Position numbers and translations under genes: made by a program. The notes beneath the pieces are model-generated. The model saw nothing but the letters and a program-made list of their open reading frames with translations. It made no database searches and was not told where the DNA came from. Of a stretch of 64,000 bases of DNA, positions 1 through 13,800 are shown one piece after another. The first letter of the stretch is position 1. Each line of letters begins with the position of its first letter. Origin of the DNA: Loxodes magnus (lineage: Eukaryota > Ciliophora > Karyorelictea > Loxodida > Loxodidae); contig CAMPDV010002361.1 of the NCBI GenBank assembly GCA_946699065.1, positions 1 to 64,000 on the forward strand, in the 5' to 3' direction.

Positions 1-3000
1 CTTTTCAAAATAATTATAACTTCTTCTTAGCTCTAAGTATTAGTAATTCTTAAAGCTGAAATTCCTTCTTCTTTTCTTACTTTACTTCTTCTCTTTTCAA
101 AATACTTATAACTTCTTCTTAGCTCACTGTTTAGTAATTCTAAAAGCTGAAATTCTTCTTCTTTTCTTACTTTACTTCTTCTCTTTTCAAAATACTTATA
201 ACTTCTTTTTAGCTCTAAGTATTAGTAATTCTTAAAGCTGAAATTCTTTTTCTTTTCTTACTTTACTTCTTCTCTTTTCAAAATACTTATAACTTCTTCT
301 TAGCTCACTGTTTAGTAATTCTAAAAGCTGAAATTCTTCTTCTTTTCTTACTTTACTTCTTCTCTTTTCAAAATACTTATAACTTCTTTTTAGCTCTAAG
401 TATTAGTAATTCTTAAAGCTGAAATTCCTTCTTCTTTTCTTACTTTACTTCTTCTCTTTTCAAAATAATTATAACTTCTTCTTAGCTCTAAGTATTAGTA
501 ATTCTTAAAGCTGAAATTCTTCTTCTTTTCTTACTTTAATTCTTCTCTTTTCAAAATACTTATAACTTCTTCTTAGCTCTAAGTATTAGTAATTCTTAAA
601 GCTGAAATTCTTCTTCTTTTCTTACTTTACTTCTTCACTTTTCAAAATACTTATAACTTCTTTTTAGCTCTAAGTATTAGTAATTCTTAAAGCTGAAATT
701 CCTTCTTCTTTTCTTACTTTACTTCTTCTCTTTTCAAAATACTTATAACTTCTTCTTAGCTCACTGTTTAGTAATTCTAAAAGCTGAAATTCTTCTTCTT
801 TTCTTACTTTACTTCTTCTCTTTTCAAAATACTTATAACTTCTTTTTAGCTCTAAGTATTAGTAATTCTTAAAGCTGAAATTCTTTCTTCTTTTCTTACT
901 TTACTTCTTCTCTTTTCAAAATACTTATAACTTCTTCTTAGCTCACTGTTTAGTAATTCTAAAAGCTGAAATTCTTCTTCTTTTCTTACTTTACTTCTTC
1001 TCTTTTCAAAATACTTATAACTTCTTTTTAGCTCTAAGTATTAGTAATTCTTAAAGCTGAAATTCCTTCTTCTTTTCTTACTTTACTTCTTCTCTTTTCA
1101 AAATAATTATAACTTCTTCTTAGCTCTAAGTATTAGTAATTCTTAAAGCTGAAATTCTTCTTCTTTTCTTACTTTACTTCTTCTCTTTTCAAAATACTTA
1201 TAACTTCTTCTTAGCTCTAAGTATTAGTAATTCTTAAAGCTGAAATTCCTTCTTCTTTTCTTACTTTACTTCTTCTCTTTTCAAAATACTTATAACTTCT
1301 TTTTAGCTCTAAGTATTAGTAATTCTTAAAGCTGAAATTCCTTCTTCTTTTCTTACTTTACTTCTTCTCTTTTCAAAATACTTATAACTTCTTCTTAGCT
1401 CTAAGTATTAGTAATTCTTAAAGCTGAAATTCTTTCTTCTTTTCTTACTTTACTTCTTCTCTTTTCAAAATACTTATGACTTTTTTTTAGCTCTAAGTAT
1501 TAGTAATTCTTAAAGCTGAAATTCCTTCTTCTTTTCTTACTTTACTTCTTCTCTTTTCAAAATACTTATAACTTCTTCTTAGCTCTAAGTATTAGTAATT
1601 CTTAAAGCTGAAATTCTTCTTCTTTTCTTACTTTACTTCTTCTCTTTTCAAAATACTTATAACTTCTTCTTAGCTCTAAGTATTAGTAATTCTTAAAGCT
1701 GAAATTCCTTCTTCTTTTCTTACTTTACTTCTTCTCTTTTCAAAATACTTATAACTTCTTTTTAGCTCTAAGTATTAGTAATTCTTAAAGCTGAAATTCC
1801 TTCTTCTTTTCTTACTTTACTTCTTCTCTTTTCAAAATACTTATAACTTTTTTTTAGCTCTAAGTATTAGTAATTCTTAAAGCTGAAATTCTTTCTTCTT
1901 TTCTTACTTTACTTCTTCTCTTTTCAAAATACTTATGACTTTTTTTTAGCTCTAAGTATTAGTAAATCTTAAAGCTGAAATTCCTTCTTCTTTTCTTACT
2001 TTACTTTTTCTCTTTTCAAAATACTTATAACTTCTTTTTAGCTCTAAGTATTAGTAAATCTTAAAGCTGAAATTCTTCTTCTTTTCTTACTTTACTTCTT
2101 CACTTTTCAAAATACTTATGACTTTTTTTTAGCTCTAAGTATTAGTAAATCTTAAAGCTGAAATTCCTTCTTCTTTTCTTACTTTACTTCTTCTCTTTTC
2201 AAAATACTTATAACTTCTTTTTAGCTCTAAGTATTAGTAAATCTTAAAGCTGAAATTCTTTCTTCTTTTCTTACTTTACTTCTTCTCTTTTCAAAATACT
2301 TATAACTTCTTCTTAGCTCTAAGTATTAGTAATTCTTAAAGCTGAAATTCTTCTTCTTTTCTTACTTTACTTCTTCTCTTTTCAAAATACTTATAACTTC
2401 TTTTTAGCTCTAAGTATTAGTAATTCTTAAAGCTGAAATTCCTTCTTCTTTTCTTACTTTACTTCTTCTCTTTTCAAAATACTTATAACTTCTTCTTAGC
2501 TCACTGTTTAGTAATTCTTAAAGCTGAAATTCCTTCTTCTTTTCTTACTTTACTTCTTCTCTTTTCAAAATACTTATAACTTCTTTTTAGCTCTAAGTAT
2601 TAGTAATTCTTAAAGCTGAAATTCCTTCTTCTTTTCTTACTTTAATTCTTCTCTTTTCAAAATACTTATAACTTCTTCTTAGCTCTAAGTATTAGTAATT
2701 CTTAAAGCTGAAATTCCTTCTTCTTTTCTTACTTTAATTCTTCTCTTTTCAAAATACTTATAACTTCTTCTTAGCTCTAAGTATTAGTAATTCTTAAAGC
2801 TGAAATTCTTCTTCTTTTCTTACTTTACTTCTTCTCTTTTCAAAATACTTATAACTTTTTTTTAGCTCTAAGTATTAGTAATTCTTAAAGCTGAAATTCC
2901 TTCTTCTTTTCTTACTTTACTTCTTCTCTTTTCAAAATACTTATAACTTCTTCTTAGCTCTAAGTATTAGTAATTCTTAAAGCTGAAATTCTTCTTCTTT

Positions 3001-6000
3001 TCTTACTTTACTTTTTCTCTTTTCAAAATACTTATAACTTCTTTTTAGCTCTAAGTATTAGTAATTCTTAAAGCTGAAATTCCTTCTTCTTTTCTTACTT
3101 TACTTCTTCTCTTTTCAAAATACTTATAACTTCTTCTTAGCTCACTGTTTAGTAATTCTAAAAGCTGAAATTCTTTTTCTTTTCTTACTTTACTTCTTCT
3201 CTTTTCAAAATACTTATAATTTCTTTTTAGCTCTAAGTATTAGTAATTCTTAAAGCTGAAATTCTTTTTCTTTTCTTACTTTACTTCTTCTCTTTTCAAA
3301 ATACTTATAATTTCTTTTTAGCTCTAAGTATTAGTAATTCTTAAAGCTGAAATTCCTTCTTCTTTTCTTACTTTACTTCTTCTCTTTTCAAAATAATTAT
3401 GACTTCTTCTTAGCTCTAAGTATTAGTAATTCTTAAAGCTGAAATTCTTTCTTCTTTTCTTACTTTATTTCTTCTCTTTTCAAAATACTTATAACTTCTT
3501 CTTAGCTCTAAGTATTAGTAATTCTTAAAGCTGAAATTCCTTCTTCTTTTCTTACTTTAATTCTTCTCTTTTCAAAATACTTATAACTTCTTCTTAGCTC
3601 TAAGTATTAGTAATTCTTAAAGCTGAAATTCTTCTTCTTTTCTTACTTTACTTCTTCACTTTTCAAAATACTTATGACTTTTTTTTAGCTCTAAGTATTA
3701 GTAATTCTTAAAGCTGAAATTCCTTCTTCTTTTCTTACTTTACTTCTTCTCTTTTCAAAATACTTATAACTTCTTCTTAGCTCTAAGTATTAGTAATTCT
3801 TAAAGCTGAAATTCTTCTTCTTTTCTTACTTTACTTCTTCTCTTTTCAAAATACTTATAACTTCTTTTTAGCTCTAAGTATTAGTAATTCTTAAAGCTGA
3901 AATTCCTTCTTCTTTTCTTACTTTACTTCTTCTCTTTTCAAAATACTTATAACTTCTTCTTAGCTCACTGTTTAGTAATTCTAAAAGCTGAAATTCTTTT
4001 TCTTTTCTTACTTTACTTCTTCTCTTTTCAAAATACTTATAATTTCTTTTTAGCTCTAAGTATTAGTAAATCTTAAAGCTGAAATTCCTTCTTCTTTTCT
4101 TACTTTACTTCTTCTCTTTTCAAAATACTTATAACTTCTTTTTAGCTCTAAGTATTAGTAATTCTTAAAGCTGAAATTCTTCTTCTTTTCTTACTTTACT
4201 TCTTCACTTTTCAAAATACTTATAACTTCTTTTTAGCTCTAAGTATTAGTAAATCTTAAAGCTGAAATTCCTTCTTCTTTTCTTACTTTACTTCTTCTCT
4301 TTTCAAAATACTTATAACTTCTTTTTAGCTCTAAGTATTAGTAAATCTTAAAGCTGAAATTCTTTCTTCTTTTCTTACTTTACTTCTTCTCTTTTCAAAA
4401 TACTTATAACTTCTTTTTAGCTCTAAGTATTAGTAATTCTTAAAGCTGAAATTCCTTCTTCTTTTCTTACTTTACTTCTTCTCTTTTCAAAATACTTATA
4501 ACTTCTTTTTAGCTCTAAGTATTAGTAAATCTTAAAGCTGAAATTCCTTCTTCTTTTCTTACTTTACTTCTTCTCTTTTCAAAATACTTATAACTTCTTT
4601 TTAGCTCTAAGTATTAGTAATTCTTAAAGCTGAAATTCCTTCTTCTTTTCTTACTTTACTTCTTCTCTTTTCAAAATACTTATAACTTCTTCTTAGCTCT
4701 AAGTATTAGTAATTCTTAAAGCTGAAATTCTTCTTCTTTTCTTACTTTATTTCTTCTCTTTTCAAAATACTTATAACTTCTTTTTAGCTCTAAGTATTAG
4801 TAATTCTTAAAGCTGAAATTCCTTCTTCTTTTCTTACTTTACTTCTTCTCTTTTCAAAATACTTATAACTTCTTCTTAGCTCTAAGTATTAGTAATTCTT
4901 AAAGCTGAAATTCTTCTTCTTTTCTTACTTTATTTCTTCTCTTTTCAAAATACTTATAACTTCTTTTTAGCTCTAAGTATTAGTAATTCTTAAAGCTGAA
5001 ATTCCTTCTTCTTTTCTTACTTTACTTCTTCACTTTTCAAAATACTTATAACTTCTTTTTAGCTCTAAGTATTAGTAATTCTTAAAGCTGAAATTCCTTC
5101 TTCTTTTCTTACTTTACTTCTTCTCTTTTCAAAATACTTATAACTTCTTTTTAGCTCTAAGTATTAGTAATTCTTAAAGCTGAAATTCCTTCTTCTTTTC
5201 TTACTTTACTTCTTCACTTTTCAAAATACTTATAACTTTTTTTAGCTCTAAGTATTAGTAATTCTTAAAGCTGAAATTCTTCTTCTTTTCTTACTTTACT
5301 TCTTCTCTTTTCAAAATACTTATAACTTCTTTTTAGCTCTAAGTATTAGTAATTCTTAAAGCTGAAATTCTTCTTCTTTTCTTACTTTACTTCTTCTCTT
5401 TTCAAAATACTTATAACTTCTTCTTAGCTCTAAGTATTAGTAATTCTTAAAGCTGAAATTCTTCTTCTTTTCTTACTTTATTTCTTCTCTTTTCAAAATA
5501 CTTATAACTTCTTTTTAGCTCTAAGTATTAGTAATTCTTAAAGCTGAAATTCCTTCTTCTTTTCTTACTTTACTTCTTCTCTTTTCAAAATACTTATAAC
5601 TTCTTCTTAGCTCTACTGTATTAGTAATTCTTAAAGCTGAAATTCTTCTTCTTTTCTTACTTTACTTCTTCTCTTTTCAAAATACTTATAACTTCTTTTT
5701 AGCTCTAAGTATTAGTAATTCTTAAAGCTGAAATTCCTTCTTCTTTTCTTACTTTACTTCTTCTCTTTTCAAAATACTTATAACTTCTTTTTAGCTCTAA
5801 GTATTAGTAATTCTTAAAGCTGAAATTCCTTCTTCTTTTCTTACTTTACTTCTTCTCTTTTCAAAATACTTATGACTTTTTTTTAGCTCTAAGTATTAGT
5901 AATTCTTAAAGCTGAAATTCTTTCTTCTTTTCTTACTTTACTTCTTCACTTTTCAAAATACTTATGACTTTTTTTTAGCTCTAAGTATTAGTAAATCTTA

Positions 6001-9000
6001 AAGCTGAAATTCCTTCTTCTTTTCTTACTTTACTTTTTCTCTTTTCAAAATACTTATAACTTCTTTTTAGCTCTAAGTATTAGTAAATCTTAAAGCTGAA
6101 ATTCTTCTTCTTTTCTTACTTTACTTCTTCACTTTTCAAAATACTTATGACTTTTTTTTAGCTCTAAGTATTAGTAAATCTTAAAGCTGAAATTCTTCTT
6201 CTTTTCTTACTTTATTTCTTCTCTTTTCAAAATACTTATAACTTCTTTTTAGCTCTAAGTATTAGTAATTCTTAAAGCTGAAATTCCTTCTTCTTTTCTT
6301 ACTTTACTTCTTCTCTTTTCAAAATACTTATAACTTCTTTTTAGCTCTAAGTATTAGTAATTCTTAAAGCTGAAATTCCTTCTTCTTTTCTTACTTTATT
6401 TCTTCTCTTTTCAAAATACTTATAACTTCTTTTTAGCTCTAAGTATTAGTAATTCTTAAAGCTGAAATACTTCTTCTTTTCTTACTTTACTTCTTCTCTT
6501 TTCAAAATACTTATAACTTCTTTTTAGCTCTAAGTATTAGTAAATCTTAAAGCTGAAATTCTTCTTCTTTTCTTACTTTATTTCTTCTCTTTTCAAAATA
6601 CTTATGACTTCTTTTTAGCTCTAAGTATTAGTAATTCTTAAAGCTGAAATTCCTTCTTCTTTTCTTACTTTAATTCTTCTCTTTTCAAAATACTTATAAC
6701 TTCTTCTTAGCTCTAAGTATTAGTAATTCTTAAAGCTGAAATTCTTCTTCTTTTCTTACTTTATTTCTTCTCTTTTCAAAATACTTATAACTTCTTTTTA
6801 GCTCTAAGTATTAGTAATTCTTAAAGCTGAAATTCCTTCTTCTTTTCTTACTTTAATTCTTCTCTTTTCAAAATACTTATAACTTCTTCTTAGCTCTAAG
6901 TATTAGTAATTCTTAAAGCTGAAATTCTTCTTCTTTTCTTACTTTACTTCTTCACTTTTCAAAATACTTATAACTTCTTTTTAGCTCTAAGTATTAGTAA
7001 TTCTTAAAGCTGAAATTCCTTCTTCTTTTCTTACTTTACTTCTTCTCTTTTCAAAATACTTATAACTTCTTCTTAGCTCACTGTTTAGTAAATCTTAAAG
7101 CTGAAATTCTTCTTCTTTTCTTACTTTACTTCTTCTCTTTTCAAAATACTTATAGCTTCTTCTTAGCTCAAAGTATTAGTAATTCTTAAAGCTGAAATTC
7201 TTCTTCTTTTCTTACTTTACTTCTTCTCTTTTCAAAATACTTATAACTTCTTTTTAGCTCTAAGTATTAGTAATTCTTAAAGCTGAAATTCCTTCTTCTT
7301 TTCTTACTTTACTTCTTCTCTTTTCAAAATACTTATAACTTCTTATTAGCTCTAAGTATTAGTAATTCTTAAAGCTGAAATTCCTTCTTCTTTTCTTACT
7401 TTACTTCTTCTCTTTTCAAAATACTTATAACTTCTTTTTAGCTCTAAGTATTAGTAATTCTTAAAGCTGAAATTCCTTCTTCTTTTCTTACTTTACTTCT
7501 TCTCTTTTCAAAATACTTATAACTTCTTTTTAGCTCTAAGTATTAGTAATTCTTAAAGCTGAAATTCCTTCTTCTTTTCTTACTTTACTTCTTCTCTTTT
7601 CAAAATACTTATAACTTCTTCTTAGCTCTTAAACTGTTTAGTAATTCTTAAAGCTGAAATTCTTCTTCTTTTCTTACTTTACTTCTTCTCTTTTCAAAAT
7701 ACTTATAACTTCTTTTTAGCTCTAAGTATTAGTAATTCTTAAAGCTGAAATTCCTTCTTCTTTTCTTACTTTACTTCTTCTCTTTTCAAAATACTTATAA
7801 CTTCTTCTTAGCTCACTGTTTAGTAATTCTAAAAGCTGAAATTCTTCTTCTTTTCTTACTTTACTTCTTCTCTTTTCAAAATACTTATAACTTCTTTTTA
7901 GCTCTAAGTATTAGTAATTCTTAAAGCTGAAATTCCTTCTTCTTTTCTTACTTTACTTCTTCTCTTTTCAAAATACTTATAACTTCTTTTTAGCTCTAAG
8001 TATTAGTAATTCTTAAAGCTGAAATTCCTTCTTCTTTTCTTACTTTACTTCTTCTCTTTTCAAAATACTTATGACTTTTTTTTAGCTCTAAGTATTAGTA
8101 ATTCTTAAAGCTGAAATTCTTTCTTCTTTTCTTACTTTACTTCTTCACTTTTCAAAATACTTATGACTTTTTTTTAGCTCTAAGTATTAGTAAATCTTAA
8201 AGCTGAAATTCCTTCTTCTTTTCTTACTTTACCTTTTCTCTTTTCAAAATACTTATAACTTCTTTTTAGCTCTAAGTATTAGTAAATCTTAAAGCTGAAA
8301 TTCTTCTTCTTTTCTTACTTTACTTCTTCACTTTTCAAAATACTTATGACTTTTTTTTAGCTCTAAGTATTAGTAAATCTTAAAGCTGAAATTCTTCTTC
8401 TTTTCTTACTTTATTTCTTCTCTTTTCAAAATACTTATAACTTCTTTTTAGCTCTAAGTATTAGTAATTCTTAAAGCTGAAATTCCTTCTTCTTTTCTTA
8501 CTTTACTTCTTCTCTTTTCAAAATACTTATAACTTCTTCTTAGCTCTAAGTATTAGTAATTCTTAAAGCTGAAATTCTTTTTCTTTTCTTACTTTACTTC
8601 TTCTCTTTTCAAAATACTTATAACTTCTTTTTAGCTCTAAGTATTAGTAATTCTTAAAGCTGAAATTCTTTTTCTTTTCTTACTTTACTTCTTCTCTTTT
8701 CAAAATACTTATAACTTCTTTTTAGCTCTAAGTATTAGTAATTCTTAAAGCTGAAATTCTTTTTCTTTTCTTACTTTACTTCTTCTCTTTTCAAAATACT
8801 TATAACTTCTTCTTAGCTCTAAGTATTAGTAAATCTTAAAGCTGAAATTCTTCTTCTTTTCTTACTTTATTTCTTCTCTTTTTAAAATACTTATAACTTC
8901 TTCTTAGCTCACTGTTTAGTAATTCTAAAAGCTGAAATTCTTCTTCTTTTCTTACTTTACTTCTTCTCTTTTCAAAATACTTATAACTTCTTTTTAGCTC

Positions 9001-12000
9001 TAAGTATTAGTAATTCTTAAAGCTGAAATTCCTTCTTCTTTTCTTACTTTACTTCTTCTCTTTTCAAAATACTTATAACTTCTTTTTAGCTCTAAGTATT
9101 AGTAATTCTTAAAGCTGAAATTCTTTTTCTTTTCTTACTTTACTTCTTCTCTTTTCAAAATACTTATAACTTCTTTTTAGCTCTAAGTATTAGTAATTCT
9201 TAAAGCTGAAATTCCTTCTTCTTTTCTTACTTTACTTCTTCTCTTTTCAAAATACTTATAACTTCTTTTTAGCTCTAAGTATTAGTAATTCTTAAAGCTG
9301 AAATTCTTTTTCTTTTCTTACTTTACTTCTTCTCTTTTCAAAATACTTATAACTTCTTTTTAGCTCTAAGTATTAGTAATTCTTAAAGCTGAAATTCCTT
9401 CTTCTTTTCTTACTTTACTTCTTCTCTTTTCAAAATACTTATAACTTCTTTTTAGCTCTAAGTATTAGTAATTCTTAAAGCTGAAATTCTTTTTCTTTTC
9501 TTACTTTACTTCTTCTCTTTTCAAAATACTTATAACTTCTTTTTAGCTCTAAGTATTAGTAATTCTTAAAGCTGAAATTCTTCTTCTTTTCTTACTTTAC
9601 TTCTTCTCTTTTCTTAACTTCTTCTTAGCTCTAAGTATTAGTAATTCTTAAAGCTGAAATTTTCTTCTTTTCTTACTTTACTTCTTCTCTTTTCAAAATA
9701 CTTATAGCTTCTTTTTAGCTCTAAGTATTAGTAATTCTTAAAGCTGAAATTCTTTTTCTTTTCTTACTTTACTTCTTCTCTTTTCAAAATACTTATAATT
9801 TCTTTTTAGCTCTAAGTATTAGTAATTCTTAAAGCTGAAATTCCTTCTTCTTTTCTTACTTTACTTCTTCTCTTTTCAAAATAATTATGACTTCTTCTTA
9901 GCTCTAAGTATTAGTAATTCTTAAAGCTGAAATTCCTTCTTCTTTTCTTACTTTACTTCTTCTCTTTTCAAAATACTTATAACTTCTTTTTAGCTCTAAG
10001 TATTAGTAATTCTTAAAGCTGAAATTCTTTTTCTTTTCTTACTTTACTTCTTCTCTTTTCAAAATACTTATAACTTCTTTTTAGCTCTAAGTATTAGTAA
10101 TTCTTAAAGCTGAAATTCTTTTTCTTTTCTTACTTTACTTCTTCTCTTTTCAAAATACTTATGACTTCTTTTTAGCTCTAAGTATTAGTAAATCTTAAAG
10201 CTGAAATTCTTTCTTCTTTTCTTACTTTACTTCTTCTCTTTTCAAAATACTTATAACTTCTTTTTAGCTCTAAGTATTAGTAATTCTTAAAGCTGAAATT
10301 CTTTCTTCTTTTCTTACTTTACTTCTTCTCTTTTCAAAATACTTATAACTTCTTTTTAGCTCTAAGTATTAGTAATTCTTAAAGCTGAAATTCTTTTTCT
10401 TTTCTTACTTTACTTCTTCTCTTTTCAAAATACTTATAACTTCTTTTTAGCTCTAAGTATTAGTAATTCTTAAAGCTGAAATTCCTTCTTCTTTTCTTAC
10501 TTTACTTCTTCTCTTTTCAAAATACTTATAACTTCTTCTTAGCTCTAAGTATTAGTAATTCTTAAAGCTGAAATTCTTCTTCTTTTCTTACTTTACTTCT
10601 TCTCTTTTCAAAATACTTATAACTTCTTTTTAGCTCTAAGTATTAGTAATTCTTAAAGCTGAAATTCCTTCTTCTTTTCTTACTTTACTTCTTCTCTTTT
10701 CAAAATACTTATAACTTCTTTTTAGCTCAAAGTATTAGTAATTCTTAAAGCTGAAATTCTTTCTTCTTTTCTTACTTTACTTCTTCTCTTTTCAAAATAC
10801 TTATAACTTCTTCTTAGCTCTAAGTATTAGTAATTCTTAAAGCTGAAATTCTTTTTCTTTTCTTACTTTACTTCTTCTCTTTTCAAAATACTTATAACTT
10901 CTTTTTAGCTCTAAGTATTAGTAATTCTTAAAGCTGAAATTCCTTCTTCTTTTCTTACTTTACTTCTTCTCTTTTCAAAATACTTATAACTTCTTCTTAG
11001 CTCTAAGTATTAGTAATTCTTAAAGCTGAAATTCTTTTTCTTTTCTTACTTTACTTCTTCTCTTTTCAAAATACTTATAACTTCTTTTTAGCTCTAAGTA
11101 TTAGTAATTCTTAAAGCTGAAATTCTTCTTCTTTTCTTACTTTACTTCTTCTCTTTTCAAAATACTTATAACTTCTTTTTAGCTCTAAGTATTAGTAATT
11201 CTTAAAGCTGAAATTCCTTCTTCTTTTCTTACTTTACTTCTTCTCTTTTCAAAATACTTATAACTTCTTTTTAGCTCAAAGTATTAGTAATTCTTAAAGC
11301 TGAAATTCTTTCTTCTTTTCTTACTTTACTTCTTCTCTTTTCAAAATACTTATAACTTCTTCTTAGCTCTAAGTATTAGTAATTCTTAAAGCTGAAATTC
11401 TTCTTCTTTTCTTACTTTACTTCTTCTCTTTTCAAAATACTTATAGCTTCTTCTTAGCTCAAAGTATTAGTAATTCTTAAAGCTGAAATTCTTCTTCTTT
11501 TCTTACTTTACTTCTTCTCTTTTCAAAATACTTATAACTTCTTTTTAGCTCTAAGTATTAGTAATTCTTAAAGCTGAAATTCCTTCTTCTTTTCTTACTT
11601 TACTTCTTCTCTTTTCAAAATACTTATAACTTCTTTTTAGCTCTAAGTATTAGTAATTCTTAAAGCTGAAATTCTTTCTTCTTTTCTTACTTTACTTCTT
11701 CACTTTTCAAAATACTTATGACTTTTTTTTAGCTCTAAGTATTAGTAAATCTTAAAGCTGAAATTCCTTCTTCTTTTCTTACTTTACTTCTTCTCTTTTC
11801 AAAATACTTATAACTTCTTTTTAGCTCAAAGTATTAGTAATTCTTAAAGCTGAAATTCTTTCTTCTTTTCTTACTTTACTTCTTCACTTTTCAAAATACT
11901 TATGACTTTTTTTTAGCTCTAAGTATTAGTAAATCTTAAAGCTGAAATTCCTTCTTCTTTTCTTACTTTACTTCTTCTCTTTTCAAAATACTTATAACTT

Positions 12001-13170
12001 CTTTTTAGCTCTAAGTATTAGTAATTCTTAAAGCTGAAATTCCTTCTTCTTTTCTTACTTTACTTCTTCTCTTTTCAAATCACTTATAACTTCTTTTTAG
12101 CTCTAAGTATTAGTAATTCTTAAAGCTGAAATTCCTTCTTCTTTTCTTACTTTACTTCTTCACTTTTCAAAATACTTATGACTTTTTTTTAGCTCTAAGT
12201 ATTAGTAATTCTTAAAGCTGAAATTCTTTCTTCTTTTCTTACTTTACTTCTTCTCTTTTCAAAATACTTATAACTTCTTTTTAGCTCTAAGTATTAGTAA
12301 TTCTTAAAGCTGAAATTCCTTCTTCTTTTCTTACTTTACTTCTTCTCTTTCAAATCACTTATAACTTCTTATTAGCTCAAAGTATTAGTAATTCTTAAAG
12401 CTGAAATTCTTTTTCTTTTCTTACTTTACTTCTTCACTTTTCAAAATACTTATAACTTCTTATTAGCTCAAAGTATTAGTAATTCTTAAAGATGAAATTC
12501 TTTTTCTTTTCTTACTTTACTTCTTCACTTTTCAAATCACTTATAACTTATTTTTAGCTCTATATATTATTAATTCTTAAAGCTGAAATTCTTTTTCTTT
12601 TCTTACTTTACTTCTTCACTTTTCAAAATACTTATAACTTCTTCTTAGCTCTAAGTATTAGTAATTCTTAAAGCTGAAATTTTTCTGCTTTTCTTACTTT
12701 ACTTCTTCTCTTTTCAAAATACTTATAACTTCTTTTTAGCTCTAAGTATTAGTAATTCTTAAAGCTGAAATTCCTTCTTCTTTTCTTACTTTACTTCTTC
12801 TCTTTTCAAAATACTTATAACTTCTTCTTAGCTCTAAGTATTAGTAATTCTTAAAGCTGAAATTATTCTTCTTTTCTTACTTTACTTCTTCACTTTTCAA
12901 ATCACTTATAACTTATTTTTAGCTCAAAGTATTAGTAATTCTTAAAGCTGAAATTCTTTTTCTTTTCTTACTTTACTTCTTCACTTTTCAAAATACTTAT
13001 AACTTCTTATTAGCTCTAAGTATTAGTAATTCTTAAAGCTGAAATTCCTTCTTCTTTTCTTACTTTACTTCTTCTCTTTTCAAAATACTTATAACTTCTT
13101 TTTAGCTCTAAGTATTAGTAATTCTTAAAGCTGAAATTCCTTCTTCTTTTCTTACTTTACTTCTTCTCTT
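1..13170. repeat. Satellite A: 90-92 bp tandem array, about 145 copies
   Basis: Head-to-tail repeats of a 90-92 bp unit run from the first base to 13170, where the last unit breaks off into unrelated sequence; the array continues beyond the left edge. Each unit carries the landmarks CTTTTCAAAATACTTATAAC, TTAGCTCTAAGTATTAGTAA and AAAGCTGAAATTC, followed by a pyrimidine-only-type tract of about 30 bases on the plus strand. Two main variants differ in the middle (CTCTAAGTATTAG versus CTCACTGTTTAG); they alternate near the left end and become rare later. Minor variants (AGTAAATC, CTTCACTTTTC, TTATGACTTTTTTTT) occur in recurring order, so blocks of several units have been copied together. Near 9610 one unit lacks about 12 bases and near 7625 one has an extra few. 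No gene, intruder or telomere-like repeat is visible inside. Divergence grows in the last 1 kb before the edge. Confidence 0.98.
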
Positions 13171-13414
13171 ATATAATATCTCAGATCATCTTATTTTTAC
13201 AACACTTCATTCATTCTTTCTTTTTTTATTTATTTTTTTTATTTCACGTGGAATTTAATCTAATTATTTATATTTGTTTTTTTATTAACTTTCATATTTT
13301 TAATAAAAATTTCCCGTTTACTTCTTGTGTCGCTTTTATTTATTTTGCAAAAAATTGTATTTTTTACTTTTCTTATATTTTATTTTTAAGCTTTATTAAT
13401 TTCAACTTCAACTA
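13171..13414. other. T-rich spacer after satellite A
   Basis: Thymine-rich sequence between the last satellite unit and a G+C-rich island. Short phenylalanine/isoleucine-rich frames are a by-product of the composition. I see no gene or repeat here. Confidence 0.6.
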
Positions 13415-13660
13415 CTTGCAGTTAACGATCCCAACACTTCCTTCATTGGATATCTTGGATATCCTTTTGCAAGTGAAAAGCAGCTGCCATTGAGCTCCTT
13501 CGCTATGAGCATCCAGGCTTCAAGCCCTACCAGGTGTCGATAATCATGAGGAAGGTGTTCCCTTGCAAAGGTTGACTTTGACTAGGTATTCTCACTTCAG
13601 GAAAGGTACTTGTTCCTAGCCATAAAACCAGAAATAATGATTCAGAAGGTCAATTTCTAC
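13415..13660 (+). pseudogene. G+C-rich coding-like fragment, unrecognised
   Basis: About 245 bp with near 50% G+C stands out sharply from flanks near 20%. In the frame beginning at 13480 it reads about 31 codons of ordinary protein composition, including LLRYEHPGFKPYQVSIIMRK, before TGA codons at 13573 and 13579. Neither flank continues a convincing frame, there is no start codon in place, and the family was not recognised. It may be a captured exon, a remnant of a gene or a piece of a mobile element. The island lies only about 250 bp outside satellite A. Confidence 0.35.
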
Positions 13661-13800
13661 TCCAACCATCTTTTTAGTTATCATTTCTTACTTTTCTTTC
13701 ATATTTTTATTTTATTTATTTTACCATTTTTTTTTTTAAATTTATTCTTGATAGATTATTTTTTCTTTTTTTTTATGTCAAGATTTTTTTCTTCTTTTAT

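Noticed and set aside
1..13170. CRISPR-like array
   Set aside because: There are no unique spacers between repeats; the whole unit is repeated head to tail, so this is satellite DNA, and the host is eukaryotic.
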